From GCA-2686265 sp036010965 (GTDB lineage Bacteria > Planctomycetota > UBA1135 > GCA-002686595), in contig DASCMO010000017.1 in the NCBI GenBank assembly GCA_036010965.1, forward strand, positions 11,368 to 75,367: a stretch of 64,000 nucleotides of DNA. The letters are read 5' to 3'. Numbering within the stretch: the stretch's first letter is position 1; the number at the start of each line of letters is the position of its first letter. Both the position numbers and the translations under genes were made by a program. A model generated the notes under the pieces. It saw nothing but the letters and a program-made list of their open reading frames with translations, was not told the DNA's origin and made no database searches. Of this stretch, positions 16,970 to 24,983 are shown in pieces.

Positions 16970-18523
16970 TCAGGGACAGAAGGTCACGCTGAGGGCGTCG
17001 GAGAGGTTGAATCCCGAGCCCTGGGGGCCGGTGGGGTCCCGGTACCAGAACTGGAAGAACCACGTCTCGCCCGCATCGATCTGGCCGCCCGGAGCGGGGG
17101 GCGCGCTGAAGTCCAGCGGCCGCGATGCGTGGCCGCCGGGCTCGATGACCTGCGGCGGATTCAGTCGCCAGACCGTCCCGCCGACGCAGCGAACGCCGTC
17201 GCCGAAGGGGATCTGGGCCTGCTGCGGACCGTAGTAGAAGAGGCCGAACTGGCCGGGGATGGCACCGTCCGCGCGCAGTTCGAAGTCGCTGGCGGAGATT
17301 ATGGTCGTGCCGCCGTGGGAGATCCACGCGCCGGGGCCGGCGGAGTTGGGAGCGCTCGTGCAGTAGGCCCAGGCCGTGCTCCCCGCGGGCACGATCTTGA
17401 ACACCTCGCCGCCCGCCTTGTCGAGCAGGTATAGCTCGCCGTCGGCGTCCTCTCCGAAGGAGACCAGCAGGTCGATGCTGGTGGAACCGCAGGGGGCCAG
17501 TTCCGCCGTGCGCTCGGTGAGCTCGCTCATGCCCGCTCCGTCGTGGCGGAAGGACCAGACGCGCCCGCTGCAAAAGTCGCCGAAGAAGACCTTGCCCTGT
17601 TCAGCGGGCAGCGCGGCGCCGCGATACACGACGCCGCCGATCACGCAGCAGTTGCCCAGGGTGTGGGGGTAGTCGTGGACAGGATCGATCCACGACGGAT
17701 CGTCGCAGGCGCAGCCTGCCGCGTTCGTGCAGTCCGTCCCCTCCATACACTTCCAGCCGTAGTTCTCTCCGCCGGCGCTGGCGGCGGGCTGGAAGTTGAT
17801 CTCCTCGCGGTCCGCCTGCCCCACGTCGCCGATCCACAGGTCCCCGGTGACGCGGTCGAAGCTGAAGCGCCAGGGCTGGCGCAAGCCGTAGGCCCAGATC
17901 GCCTCTTCGGCTCCCGGCACGCCGACGAAGGGGTTGTCGGGCGGAACGTGGGGGGGCGGCAGGTCCACGTCGAGGCGCAGGAGCTTGCCGAAGGTGGTCG
18001 TGAGGTCCTGGGCGTGGCCGTTGGGGTCGTTGTCGGGGCCGCCGTCACCTATCCCGACATAGAGCATGCCATCGGGGCCGAACTGCACGCAGCTCCAGTT
18101 GTGGACCAGGTGTGGCTGCGGCTGGGGCCCGAGGATCAGGACGGCGCTGCTGGGGTCAGCGATGTTGGGGTTGCTCGAGAGCCCGTACTGCACCAGATGA
18201 GAGTTCTGCCCTACGTCCTGATAGACGACGTAGAAGCGACCGTTGGAGGCGTGGTCGGGGTGGAAGGCCATGCCCAGCAAGCCCTCGGTGTTGTGTGCGA
18301 CGATGCCGGAGAGGTCGAGGAAGGGCTGGCCCTGGATGCGGCCGTCCTCGATCAGGTAGATGACGCCGTTCTCGGTCGTGACGAACAGACGCCGGGAGTC
18401 GCCGGGCGGGGCGCAGAGGAAGGTCGGCGTGTCGAACCCCGAGGCGATGCGGACCGAGGCGATGCCCTGGGCGTGAGCCGCGGGGGCGGCGAACAGGAGC
18501 AGGCAAGCGAGGAGGAGCTTCAT
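16970..18523 (-). CDS. Secreted sorbosone/glucose dehydrogenase-like beta-propeller with shared C-terminal module
   Basis: A 517-residue exported protein. Signal peptide MKLLLACLLLFAAPAAHAQ (cleavage near 19). Residues about 20-380 form a PQQ-dependent sugar-dehydrogenase-like (GSDH) six-bladed propeller, with the family phrases NTEGLLGMAFHPD, GPDGMLYVGIGDGG, EEAIWAYGLRQPWRFSFD, LWIGDVGQADREEINF and ENYGWKCMEG. Redox activity with PQQ is possible but unproven. The last ~130 residues (from AYCTSAPNSAGPG) are a divergent copy of the C-terminal module also found at 19.6, 32.6, 38.5 and 40.4 kb, ending FNLSDALSVTF-x-P. The start at 18523 is set by the signal peptide. Monocistronic; 43 nt after its stop is the hemH start, on the same strand. 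Confidence 0.88.
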   Translation of the reverse strand: MKLLLACLLLFAAPAAHAQGIASVRIASGFDTPTFLCAPPGDSRRLFVTTENGVIYLIEDGRIQGQPFLDLSGIVAHNTEGLLGMAFHPDHASNGRFYVVYQDVGQNSHLVQYGLSSNPNIADPSSAVLILGPQPQPHLVHNWSCVQFGPDGMLYVGIGDGGPDNDPNGHAQDLTTTFGKLLRLDVDLPPPHVPPDNPFVGVPGAEEAIWAYGLRQPWRFSFDRVTGDLWIGDVGQADREEINFQPAASAGGENYGWKCMEGTDCTNAAGCACDDPSWIDPVHDYPHTLGNCCVIGGVVYRGAALPAEQGKVFFGDFCSGRVWSFRHDGAGMSELTERTAELAPCGSTSIDLLVSFGEDADGELYLLDKAGGEVFKIVPAGSTAWAYCTSAPNSAGPGAWISHGGTTIISASDFELRADGAIPGQFGLFYYGPQQAQIPFGDGVRCVGGTVWRLNPPQVIEPGGHASRPLDFSAPPAPGGQIDAGETWFFQFWYRDPTGPQGSGFNLSDALSVTFCP

Positions 18524-18855
18524 CGGTGGTCTGTTGGTCGGGGCCGGATCCTGACTCGCGGCGGAGGGGGCCTGCCAATCCGAGGCTATCACGATGCGCC
18601 AGGTTTGACCGATTTCAGCAGGCGGGTGACCCGCCATTTGGTGCTGGCGAGGTCCAGAATGAGGTCCCGCACGGGGGCATGGAGCGATCGTTGGGTCGCC
18701 CGCAGGGGCGAGGATCGGTCCTGACGGGGCTGATTGGCCCTCCCTGAAGCCGGAGGTCCCCGAGAGACACCTTGTCCAGTAGCCTGATTCGTGATCCCAG
18801 CAATCCCATCGTCCTGGAGCGTCGAACGCTCTGGGCGCTTCAAGGAGAACCCATC
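18524..18855. other. Divergent intergenic region, 332 nt
   Basis: Separates two divergently transcribed secreted-protein genes, so it should hold both promoters. I see no gene, tRNA or strong hairpin. The only clear signal is the AAGGAG ribosome site at 18842-18847 serving the ATG at 18856. Confidence 0.5.
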
Positions 18856-20022
18856 ATGTTTCGTCTTCACTCCACGTCCATCGCTCTTGTAACCCTGACG
18901 TGTCTGGCCGCGACCGCCGGCGCACAGTCCTACAGCGAGGACTTCGAGTCCTTGACCCTTGGGTTTCTCGATGGTCAGGACCGCTGGCACGGCTGGGACG
19001 CCAACAACACGCTGTTCAGCACCGTCGTCAGCACGCAGAACAACACGCCGGGAGGCACTCAGTCGGCCGAGATCTCCGTTGGCGCCGACACGATCTGCGA
19101 TTTCGACGCGATCAACAGCTTGCCCGAGCTGGCCTTCGACTCAGGGCAGTGGACGCTGTCGTGTCAGATGTTCGTGGAGGGGGGCTTCCAGGGCCAGCAG
19201 TACTACATGGTGATGAACGACTACAACGATTTCGGGCCCTACGAGTGGAACGTGATGCTGCAGTTCGATTCGGCCAGCTCGAACGTGATCTGCAGTTGCG
19301 GCAGCAACGGTCCGCCGGTGACCATGCCGATCCAGTTCGACGACTGGGCCGAGATCCGCTGTGAGTTCGATCTCGACGCGGACAACGTCGACCTCTACTA
19401 CGACAACCAGTTCGTCGGCTCCTATCCCCCCTCGTTAGGGGTCTTCGGGAGCGACAGCTACGCCAGCGCTCGAATCGACGCCATCGATCTCTATCCCGAT
19501 GCTGCCGGTTTTCCCAACACGACGCCCGTCTACTACGACGACTTCTCCCTGGAGCAGGTCGGAGGCACCCTGGGCACTTCGTTCTGCTCGGGTGACGGCA
19601 CCGGCACCGCCTGTCCCTGCGGCAACAACGGTGGCGTCGGTGAGGGCTGCGGAAACAGCTCGGGTAGCGGAGGCACGCTCTCCGCTACCGGCGACTCCAG
19701 CGCCGGTGGCAGCCAAACCTACGAGGCAGGCAACCTGATTCCCGGGCAGCCGGCCTTGCTGTTCAGTGGCAACAACGCCATCAATGGCGGCCTGGGCATT
19801 CCCTTCGGCGACGGCCTGCGCTGCGCCGGCCAGGGTGTGCTGCGCCACGGCGTGCGGAGCCCCAACGCTGGCGGCGACGCCAGCTGGGCCTCGCCTCTGC
19901 CCAATGAGGCGTGGGGGCCGGGGGACACGAAGCATTTCCAGGGCTGGTACCGCGACCCGAGCGGAAGCCCCTGCGGGAACGGCTTCAACCTGACCACCGG
20001 GCACACGATCAGCTTCAACTGA
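18856..20022 (+). CDS. Secreted protein with jelly-roll-like N-terminal domain and shared C-terminal module
   Basis: A 388-residue exported protein whose biochemical role I do not recognise. Signal peptide MFRLHSTSIALVTLTCLAATAGAQ, cleaved after about residue 24. Residues 25-235 look like a beta-sandwich of the LamG/concanavalin type: DFESLTLGFLDGQDRWHGWD at the start and YYDDFSLEQVGG at the end are typical of carbohydrate-binding sandwich domains in secreted planctomycete proteins. From about residue 243 comes the Cys-rich linker CPCGNNGGVGEGCGN and the shared module with FGDGLRCAGQGVLRHG and GWYRDPSGSPCGNGFN, ending TISFN. The start is set by the RBS AAGGAG 9 nt upstream and by the signal peptide. 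Its 3' end converges on the sulfatase-fold gene 42 nt away. Confidence 0.8.
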   Translation: MFRLHSTSIALVTLTCLAATAGAQSYSEDFESLTLGFLDGQDRWHGWDANNTLFSTVVSTQNNTPGGTQSAEISVGADTICDFDAINSLPELAFDSGQWTLSCQMFVEGGFQGQQYYMVMNDYNDFGPYEWNVMLQFDSASSNVICSCGSNGPPVTMPIQFDDWAEIRCEFDLDADNVDLYYDNQFVGSYPPSLGVFGSDSYASARIDAIDLYPDAAGFPNTTPVYYDDFSLEQVGGTLGTSFCSGDGTGTACPCGNNGGVGEGCGNSSGSGGTLSATGDSSAGGSQTYEAGNLIPGQPALLFSGNNAINGGLGIPFGDGLRCAGQGVLRHGVRSPNAGGDASWASPLPNEAWGPGDTKHFQGWYRDPSGSPCGNGFNLTTGHTISFN

Positions 20023-20064
20023 GCGTGGTCCAGCGCTGAGCGAGGGCATGTGGGCTCGGGGCAC

Positions 20065-21843
20065 TCAGTGTCCGAGGGCCTCGAGGCGCGCGCGCCAGGT
20101 GCGCGCCTCTTCCTTTCTGCCGAGGCGCTCCAGGAGGGCCTGGACGTTCTCCACGGCGGGGCGGTGTCGCGGGTCGAGGCTCGCGGCCCGCCGGTAATGG
20201 AGCAGCGCGGCCGCGTCCTCGCCCCGCTTCTCGAGGCACACCCCGAGGCTGTTGACGGTCGCGGCGCGCTCGGCGCCGGCCTCCAGGAGGGCCCGGAAGT
20301 GTGGCTCGGCCTCTCCGGGCCGATCGAGGGCCAGCAGGTACGTGCCCAGGTAGCGCCGCGCCCAGAGGTTGTGGGGGTTGCCGTCCAGAATCAGGCGCAG
20401 AGCGTCGGCTCCTTCCTCCAGCTCGCCGGCATCTCCGAGGGCCGCTGCTTGACCCATTGCGTAGGCCTCGGCCATGCGCGCGTGGGGACTCGGCCGGTCG
20501 CATTCGTCGAGAGGGTCGGGGAGCGGGCCCGCTTCCGAGCCCGAGGCCGCGTAGCCAAGGCGTTCCAGTTCGGCCATCAGAGCCTCGGTGTCGGTGTCGA
20601 TGCCCTCGATCGCCAGGGTCGGCAGCCTGCTCAGCTCGGCCAGGCGTCGGCGGTAGCTCTCTGTCCGCGCTCCGTCCGCGGTGAGCAGGTCGGTCGTCTC
20701 GCCAGGGTCGGCGATCGGGTCGAACAGCTCGGGGGCGGCGCTGTGGACGTACTTGCCCTGGGCGTCGGCCCACCCGGCGAGCGGGCTCCAGCCGTGGTTC
20801 AGGAGGCCGGAGTAAGATTCGAAGTACACGCCCGGGCGGTCCTCGGGTCCGGGTCCCATCAGGTCGACGCCGTCCACATCGCCACTAGAACCCAGGTCCA
20901 GCGCGGCGATCAGCGTCGGGAAGACGTCCACCACACTGACCACCGCCTTCGAGCGCTCGCCGGCTCGGCGGCCGTCGGGGGCGCGCACGAGCAGCGGTAC
21001 GCGCAGGGTCGGCTCGTAGCAGGTGAGGGAGTGGGTCAGCTCGCCGTGCTGTCCAAGGGCCTCGCCGTGATCGCCGACCACCACGACCCAGGTGCGGTCG
21101 AGTTCGCCGCTGCGCGCGAGCTCGTCAAGCAGGCGTCCGAGGGCGTGGTCCATGGCCGCCACCTCTCCCAGGTAGGGGTCGCCGCCGACACGCTCGGCGA
21201 ACCCGGGGGGTGGTGAGTAGGGGCGGTGGGCGTCGAACAGGTGTACCCAGGCCAGGAAAGGCCGAGCGCGCTCGCGCCGCCTGTACCAGCCGAGGAAGGC
21301 GTCGACGACGGCGTCCGCCGCGCGCTCGGCGTAGGCGCTGGATGTGCCTCCCACCCCGCGCACCGGCGCGTCGTAGTGGTCGAAGCCCTGGTCCAGACCG
21401 AAGGCCGGGTCGAGCACGACGGCTGCCAGGAAGGCGGCGGTCTCGATGCCTCTCTCGCGCGCGCGCTCGGCCAGGGTCACGGCGGCTGGAGGTAGGGCGC
21501 GCGCGTTGTTGATCCGAAGGGTGTGGCGCGGCGGGTAGAGGCCGGTCAGCATCGACGCGTGGGCCGGCAGGGTGATGGGCGCGGTCGTGCGTGCGCGCTC
21601 GAAGAGCAGCCCCTCGTTTGCGAGCGCGTCGAGGCGAGGAGTCGTGGGGGCTGGGTTGCCGTAGCAGCTCAGGGCGTCTGCGCGGGTCGTGTCGAGGGTC
21701 ACCAGCAGGGCGCAGGGCGGCGGCTGGGTCGCCGGGCAGGCGGCGAGCGCGGTCATGACGAGTGCGCCGGCGGCGGAGCTGTAACGCACGTGCCGCGCTC
21801 GCGGCCGGGCTCGCGCGCGCACACCGCAGGAGGTCGCCTTCAC
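20065..21843 (-). CDS. Alkaline-phosphatase-superfamily (sulfatase-fold) lipoprotein with C-terminal TPRs
   Basis: About 592 residues. A positively charged N-terminus leads into a hydrophobic stretch with lipobox LAAC (Cys36), so a lipoprotein is likely. The sulfatase fold spans about 46-400: metal ligands in VTLDTTRADALSCYG and VVGDHGEALGQHG are present. The usual formylglycine motif C/S-x-P-x-R is replaced by TLPAH (Thr91), so Thr is the probable nucleophile; a phosphotransferase/phosphodiesterase or phosphonate-type hydrolase is as likely as a sulfatase. About 450-590 are TPR-like helical repeats. GTG 21843 overlaps the cytosine deaminase stop as GTGA, suggesting co-translation with it. 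Confidence 0.82.
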   Translation of the reverse strand: MKATSCGVRARARPRARHVRYSSAAGALVMTALAACPATQPPPCALLVTLDTTRADALSCYGNPAPTTPRLDALANEGLLFERARTTAPITLPAHASMLTGLYPPRHTLRINNARALPPAAVTLAERARERGIETAAFLAAVVLDPAFGLDQGFDHYDAPVRGVGGTSSAYAERAADAVVDAFLGWYRRRERARPFLAWVHLFDAHRPYSPPPGFAERVGGDPYLGEVAAMDHALGRLLDELARSGELDRTWVVVVGDHGEALGQHGELTHSLTCYEPTLRVPLLVRAPDGRRAGERSKAVVSVVDVFPTLIAALDLGSSGDVDGVDLMGPGPEDRPGVYFESYSGLLNHGWSPLAGWADAQGKYVHSAAPELFDPIADPGETTDLLTADGARTESYRRRLAELSRLPTLAIEGIDTDTEALMAELERLGYAASGSEAGPLPDPLDECDRPSPHARMAEAYAMGQAAALGDAGELEEGADALRLILDGNPHNLWARRYLGTYLLALDRPGEAEPHFRALLEAGAERAATVNSLGVCLEKRGEDAAALLHYRRAASLDPRHRPAVENVQALLERLGRKEEARTWRARLEALGH

Positions 21844-22280
21844 TCGCCGATGTCCTCGTTCCACAGCTCAGGGTGTGCGGCGATGAACTTCTGCATCAGG
21901 CTCACACACTCCTCGTCATCGACGATCGAGAGCTCGACTCCCCGGGAGCGGAGGCGCTCTTGGGGGCCCTGGAAGGTCCGGTCCTCGCCCACGACGACGC
22001 GCGGGATGCGGTAGAGCAAGACCGTCCCGCTGCACATCTCGCAGGGGGAGAGGGTGGAGTAGAGGGTCGTGCGGGCGTACTCGGCGGCGCTGCGTCGGCC
22101 GGCGTTCTCGATGCAGTCCATCTCCGCGTGCAGGATCGCGCTGCCCTGCTGCACGCGCCGGTTGTGGCCGCGTCCGACGATCTCGCCGTCGAGGACCAGC
22201 ACGGAGCCGATCGGGATCCCGCCCTCGGCCAGGCCCAGGCGCGCCTCGCGGATCGCTTCGATCAGGAAGGGGTCGGGCAT
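21840..22280 (-). CDS. Cytosine deaminase, fungal FCY1-like
   Basis: A 146-residue zinc-dependent deaminase. Zinc site and proton shuttle are clear: His51 and Glu53 in LHAEMD, Cys80 and Cys83 in LSPCEMC. The whole chain follows yeast cytosine deaminase closely from memory, including GGIPIG, GRGHN, YxIPRVVVGED, SIVDDEEC, and a C-terminus ending in W-x-EDIGE. Expected reaction: cytosine to uracil plus ammonia. This agrees with the divergent NCS1 transporter and the adjacent uracil degradation genes. ATG 22280 is chosen because the family N-terminus begins here; the upstream frame is non-conserved. Guanine or creatinine deamination cannot be ruled out, but the FCY1 resemblance is strong. Confidence 0.85.
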   Translation of the reverse strand: MPDPFLIEAIREARLGLAEGGIPIGSVLVLDGEIVGRGHNRRVQQGSAILHAEMDCIENAGRRSAAEYARTTLYSTLSPCEMCSGTVLLYRIPRVVVGEDRTFQGPQERLRSRGVELSIVDDEECVSLMQKFIAAHPELWNEDIGE

Positions 22281-22404
22281 CTCGTCGTGGCGCGTGGGAG
22301 CGCCGGAGGCCGCGGGTGCGCGCTCTCCGTGAACGGTACAGTAACCCACGCCCCCGGCGCCACCCGCGCCGAGCCCTCCGATGCCATCCAGGAGCGACGA
22401 ACCC

Positions 22405-23850
22405 ATGCCGAGTTTCCCCGATCCGTCCCTGATCAACGACGACCTCGCGCCGACCTCTCACGAGGCCCGCAACTGGTCCGTCCTGCACATGGCCTCGCTC
22501 TGGATCGGGATGGTCGTCTGCGTGCCGACCTACATGCTGGCCGGGGGCATGATCGACCTCGGCATGAACTGGTGGCAGGCCGTCGGCACGGTGCTGCTCG
22601 GCAACCTGATCGTCCTGATCCCCATGATCCTCAACGGCCACGCGGGCACCAAGCTGGGCGTTCCCTTCCCGGTCCTCTCGCGCGCCAGCTTCGGGGTCAC
22701 GGGCGCCCACATCCCGTCCGTCCTGCGCGGCCTCGTCGCCTGCGGGTGGTTTGGGATCCAGACCGCGATCGGCGGGGCGGCGATCTACCAGCTGAGCGGG
22801 GTGCTACGAGCCGAGGCCTATACCGGAGCGGACCTTCCGATAGTGGGCCTCAATCTTCTCGAGCTGGCCTGCGTGCTGGTCTTCTGGCTGCTGCAGGTCG
22901 CGATCATCTGGCGCGGGATCGACTCGATCAAAGTGCTCGAGACCTGGGCCGCGCCCTTCCTGATCCTGATGGGGCTGGCGCTGCTCGCCTGGGCCTACCT
23001 GAAGACCGAGGGCTGGGGAGACATGCTCTCGGCACGCTCGGCCTTTGATCCGGGCGGCGAGAAGGAAGGTCAGTTTCTCTCGGTCTTCTTTCCGAGCCTG
23101 ACGGCGATGGTCGGCTTCTGGGCGACCCTGTCCCTCAACATCCCCGACTTCACGCGCTACGCGCGCTCGCAGCGGGACCAGGCCCTCGGGCAGGCCCTGG
23201 GCCTGCCGCTGGTCATGACGCTCTTCGCCTTCGTGGGAGTGGCCGTGACCTCCGCGACGGTCGTCATCTACGGCGAGGCGATCCCCGACCCGACCGCTCT
23301 GGCCGGGCGCATGGGGGGCGGATGGACCGTCGTCGTCTCGCTCATTGCCCTGAGCGTCGCGACCCTCTCGACGAACATCGCGGCCAATGTCGTCTCCCCG
23401 GCGAACGTGATCCTGAACCTCTCCCCGCGCCGCGCGACCTTCCGCATCGGCGGGCTGATCACGGCCCTGGTCGGGATCGTGATCCTGCCCTGGAAGCTGA
23501 TCGAGTCGACCGACGGCTACATCTTCACCTGGCTGATCGGCTACTCGGCCTTGCTCGGCCCGATCGGTGGCATCGTGATCTGCGACTACTTCCTCGTGCG
23601 GCGCACGAATGTCGACGTGGACGCCCTCTACCAGCGGCGCGGTGAGTACGCCTACAGTGGGGGGGTGAACCCGGTGGCGGTCTTCGCCCTCGTCGCGGGC
23701 GTCGCCCCCAACGTCCCCGGCTTCCTGGCCGAGGCGGGCCTCGTCGACTCCGTGCCGGCCGTCTTCGCGAGCGTCTACACCTACGCCTGGTTCGTGGGTT
23801 TCGCCCTCTCCGGCGGCCTCTACACCCTCGGAATGAAGCTGCGCGGCTGA
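22405..23850 (+). CDS. NCS1-family nucleobase:cation symporter (cytosine/uracil/hydantoin-type permease)
   Basis: A 481-residue inner-membrane transporter with about twelve hydrophobic helices. It has the NCS1 signature: the N-terminal NWSVLHMASLWIGMVVCVPTYMLAGGMIDLGMNWWQA, then GVPFPVLSRASFGVTGAHIP and ACGWFGIQTAIGG (helix 3 substrate region), NIPDFTRYARSQRDQALGQALGLP (helix 6-7 loop) and NIAANVVSPANVILNL. The genomic setting (cytosine deaminase divergent, pyrimidine catabolic genes convergent) points to cytosine, uracil or a hydropyrimidine as cargo. ATG 22405 has AGGAG 10 nt upstream; ATG 22381 lacks a ribosome site. Its stop is 25 nt from the convergent preA-like stop. Confidence 0.93.
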   Translation: MPSFPDPSLINDDLAPTSHEARNWSVLHMASLWIGMVVCVPTYMLAGGMIDLGMNWWQAVGTVLLGNLIVLIPMILNGHAGTKLGVPFPVLSRASFGVTGAHIPSVLRGLVACGWFGIQTAIGGAAIYQLSGVLRAEAYTGADLPIVGLNLLELACVLVFWLLQVAIIWRGIDSIKVLETWAAPFLILMGLALLAWAYLKTEGWGDMLSARSAFDPGGEKEGQFLSVFFPSLTAMVGFWATLSLNIPDFTRYARSQRDQALGQALGLPLVMTLFAFVGVAVTSATVVIYGEAIPDPTALAGRMGGGWTVVVSLIALSVATLSTNIAANVVSPANVILNLSPRRATFRIGGLITALVGIVILPWKLIESTDGYIFTWLIGYSALLGPIGGIVICDYFLVRRTNVDVDALYQRRGEYAYSGGVNPVAVFALVAGVAPNVPGFLAEAGLVDSVPAVFASVYTYAWFVGFALSGGLYTLGMKLRG

Positions 23851-23875
23851 GAGGCCGTGCTGGCGCCGACGGAGG

Positions 23876-24976
23876 TCAGTCCGTCACCAGGCTGTCGGTC
23901 TCGGCCGCGATGTCGCCCTTCCACATCCCGTCGCGGTTGGAGGTCCCGGCCTTCTCGCGGCGCGCCGCCCTCTGGCGCTCGACCAGGTCGGCGTGGGTCG
24001 TGAAGCAGGGCAGGCTCTTGCCCACGAGCTCGGCCACGGTCTCGAAGCCGTGGCGCTCCATGAAGGCCTCCAGGCCTGTGCACAGGTCGCTGATCATCTC
24101 GTAGCCGTGCAGCATGGCGCCGGTGCAGATCTGCACCGTGTGGGCGCCCACCAGCAGGAACTGCACGGCGTCCTCGGCGGTCTCGATGCCGCCCATGCCC
24201 GAGAGCGAGGCCCCGGGACAGGCGCGGGCGATCTCCATCACCTGGCGCAGGGCGATCGGGCGCACGGCCTGGCCTGAGTAGCCGCCGGGCTCGGAGTGGC
24301 CTTCCACCGTCGGCATGGGCTGCAGGGTCTCGAGGTTGATGCCGATGATGCAGAGGATCGTGTTGATGGCGCTGATGCCGTCGGCGCCGCCCTTCAGGGC
24401 CGCCAGTGCGGGCTCGGTCGGGTCGGTGATGTTGGGCGTCATCTTGGCCCAGACCGGGATCGTCGCCGCGCCCGCGGCCCAGCCGCACACCTCCTCGACC
24501 ATCTCGGGATCCTGGCCCATCGCGGCGCCCATGCGACGCTCGGGCAAGCCGTGGGGGCAGGAGAGGTTGAGCTCGAGGGCGTCGACGCCCGTGGCCTGGG
24601 TGCGCTCGACGATCTCGATCCAGCGGTCGGCATGGCATTCCTCCATGATCGAGGCGATCAGCATCCGATCGGGGAACTCGGCCTTGCACTCTGCGAGCTC
24701 CTCAAGCCAGAGCTCGAAGGGGCGATCGCTGATCAGCTCGATGTTCTGGAAGCCGATCACCTTCTTGCGGTCGGCGCGGTCGGTGAGCTTGCCGTAGCGC
24801 GGCACGACGTTCGTGACCAGCTCGTTGTTCAGACTGATCGTCTTGCAGACGATGCCACCCCAGCCCAGGGAGAAGGAGCGCTTGATGACCTTACCGTTGG
24901 TCCCTGGTGGGCCCGAGGCCAGCACGAAGGGGTTCGGGAAGCGCATCCCGTCAACTTCTATGGAGAGGTCGGCCAC
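23876..24976 (-). CDS. preA: PreA-like dihydropyrimidine dehydrogenase subunit lacking the ferredoxin domain
   Basis: An FMN-binding (beta/alpha)8 enzyme of 366 residues that resembles the catalytic half of dihydropyrimidine dehydrogenase. It shows DLSIEVDGMRFPNPFVLASGPPG, WGGIVCKTI, the active-site Cys140 in NLSCPHGLPERRMG, WAKMTPN (FMN lysine), GGADGISAINT, GYSGQAVRPIALR and SGMGGIETAEDAVQFLLVGA. Expected step: reversible reduction of uracil/thymine to the dihydro base. The C-terminal 2x[4Fe-4S] domain of Escherichia coli PreA is absent; after about residue 320 there is only a short tail with no Cys cluster, and no PreT gene adjoins. GTG 24976 fits the family N-terminus and sits 7 nt after the aminotransferase stop. 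Last gene of a five-gene operon. Confidence 0.85.
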   Translation of the reverse strand: MADLSIEVDGMRFPNPFVLASGPPGTNGKVIKRSFSLGWGGIVCKTISLNNELVTNVVPRYGKLTDRADRKKVIGFQNIELISDRPFELWLEELAECKAEFPDRMLIASIMEECHADRWIEIVERTQATGVDALELNLSCPHGLPERRMGAAMGQDPEMVEEVCGWAAGAATIPVWAKMTPNITDPTEPALAALKGGADGISAINTILCIIGINLETLQPMPTVEGHSEPGGYSGQAVRPIALRQVMEIARACPGASLSGMGGIETAEDAVQFLLVGAHTVQICTGAMLHGYEMISDLCTGLEAFMERHGFETVAELVGKSLPCFTTHADLVERQRAARREKAGTSNRDGMWKGDIAAETDSLVTD

Positions 24977-24983
24977 GGTGGGG

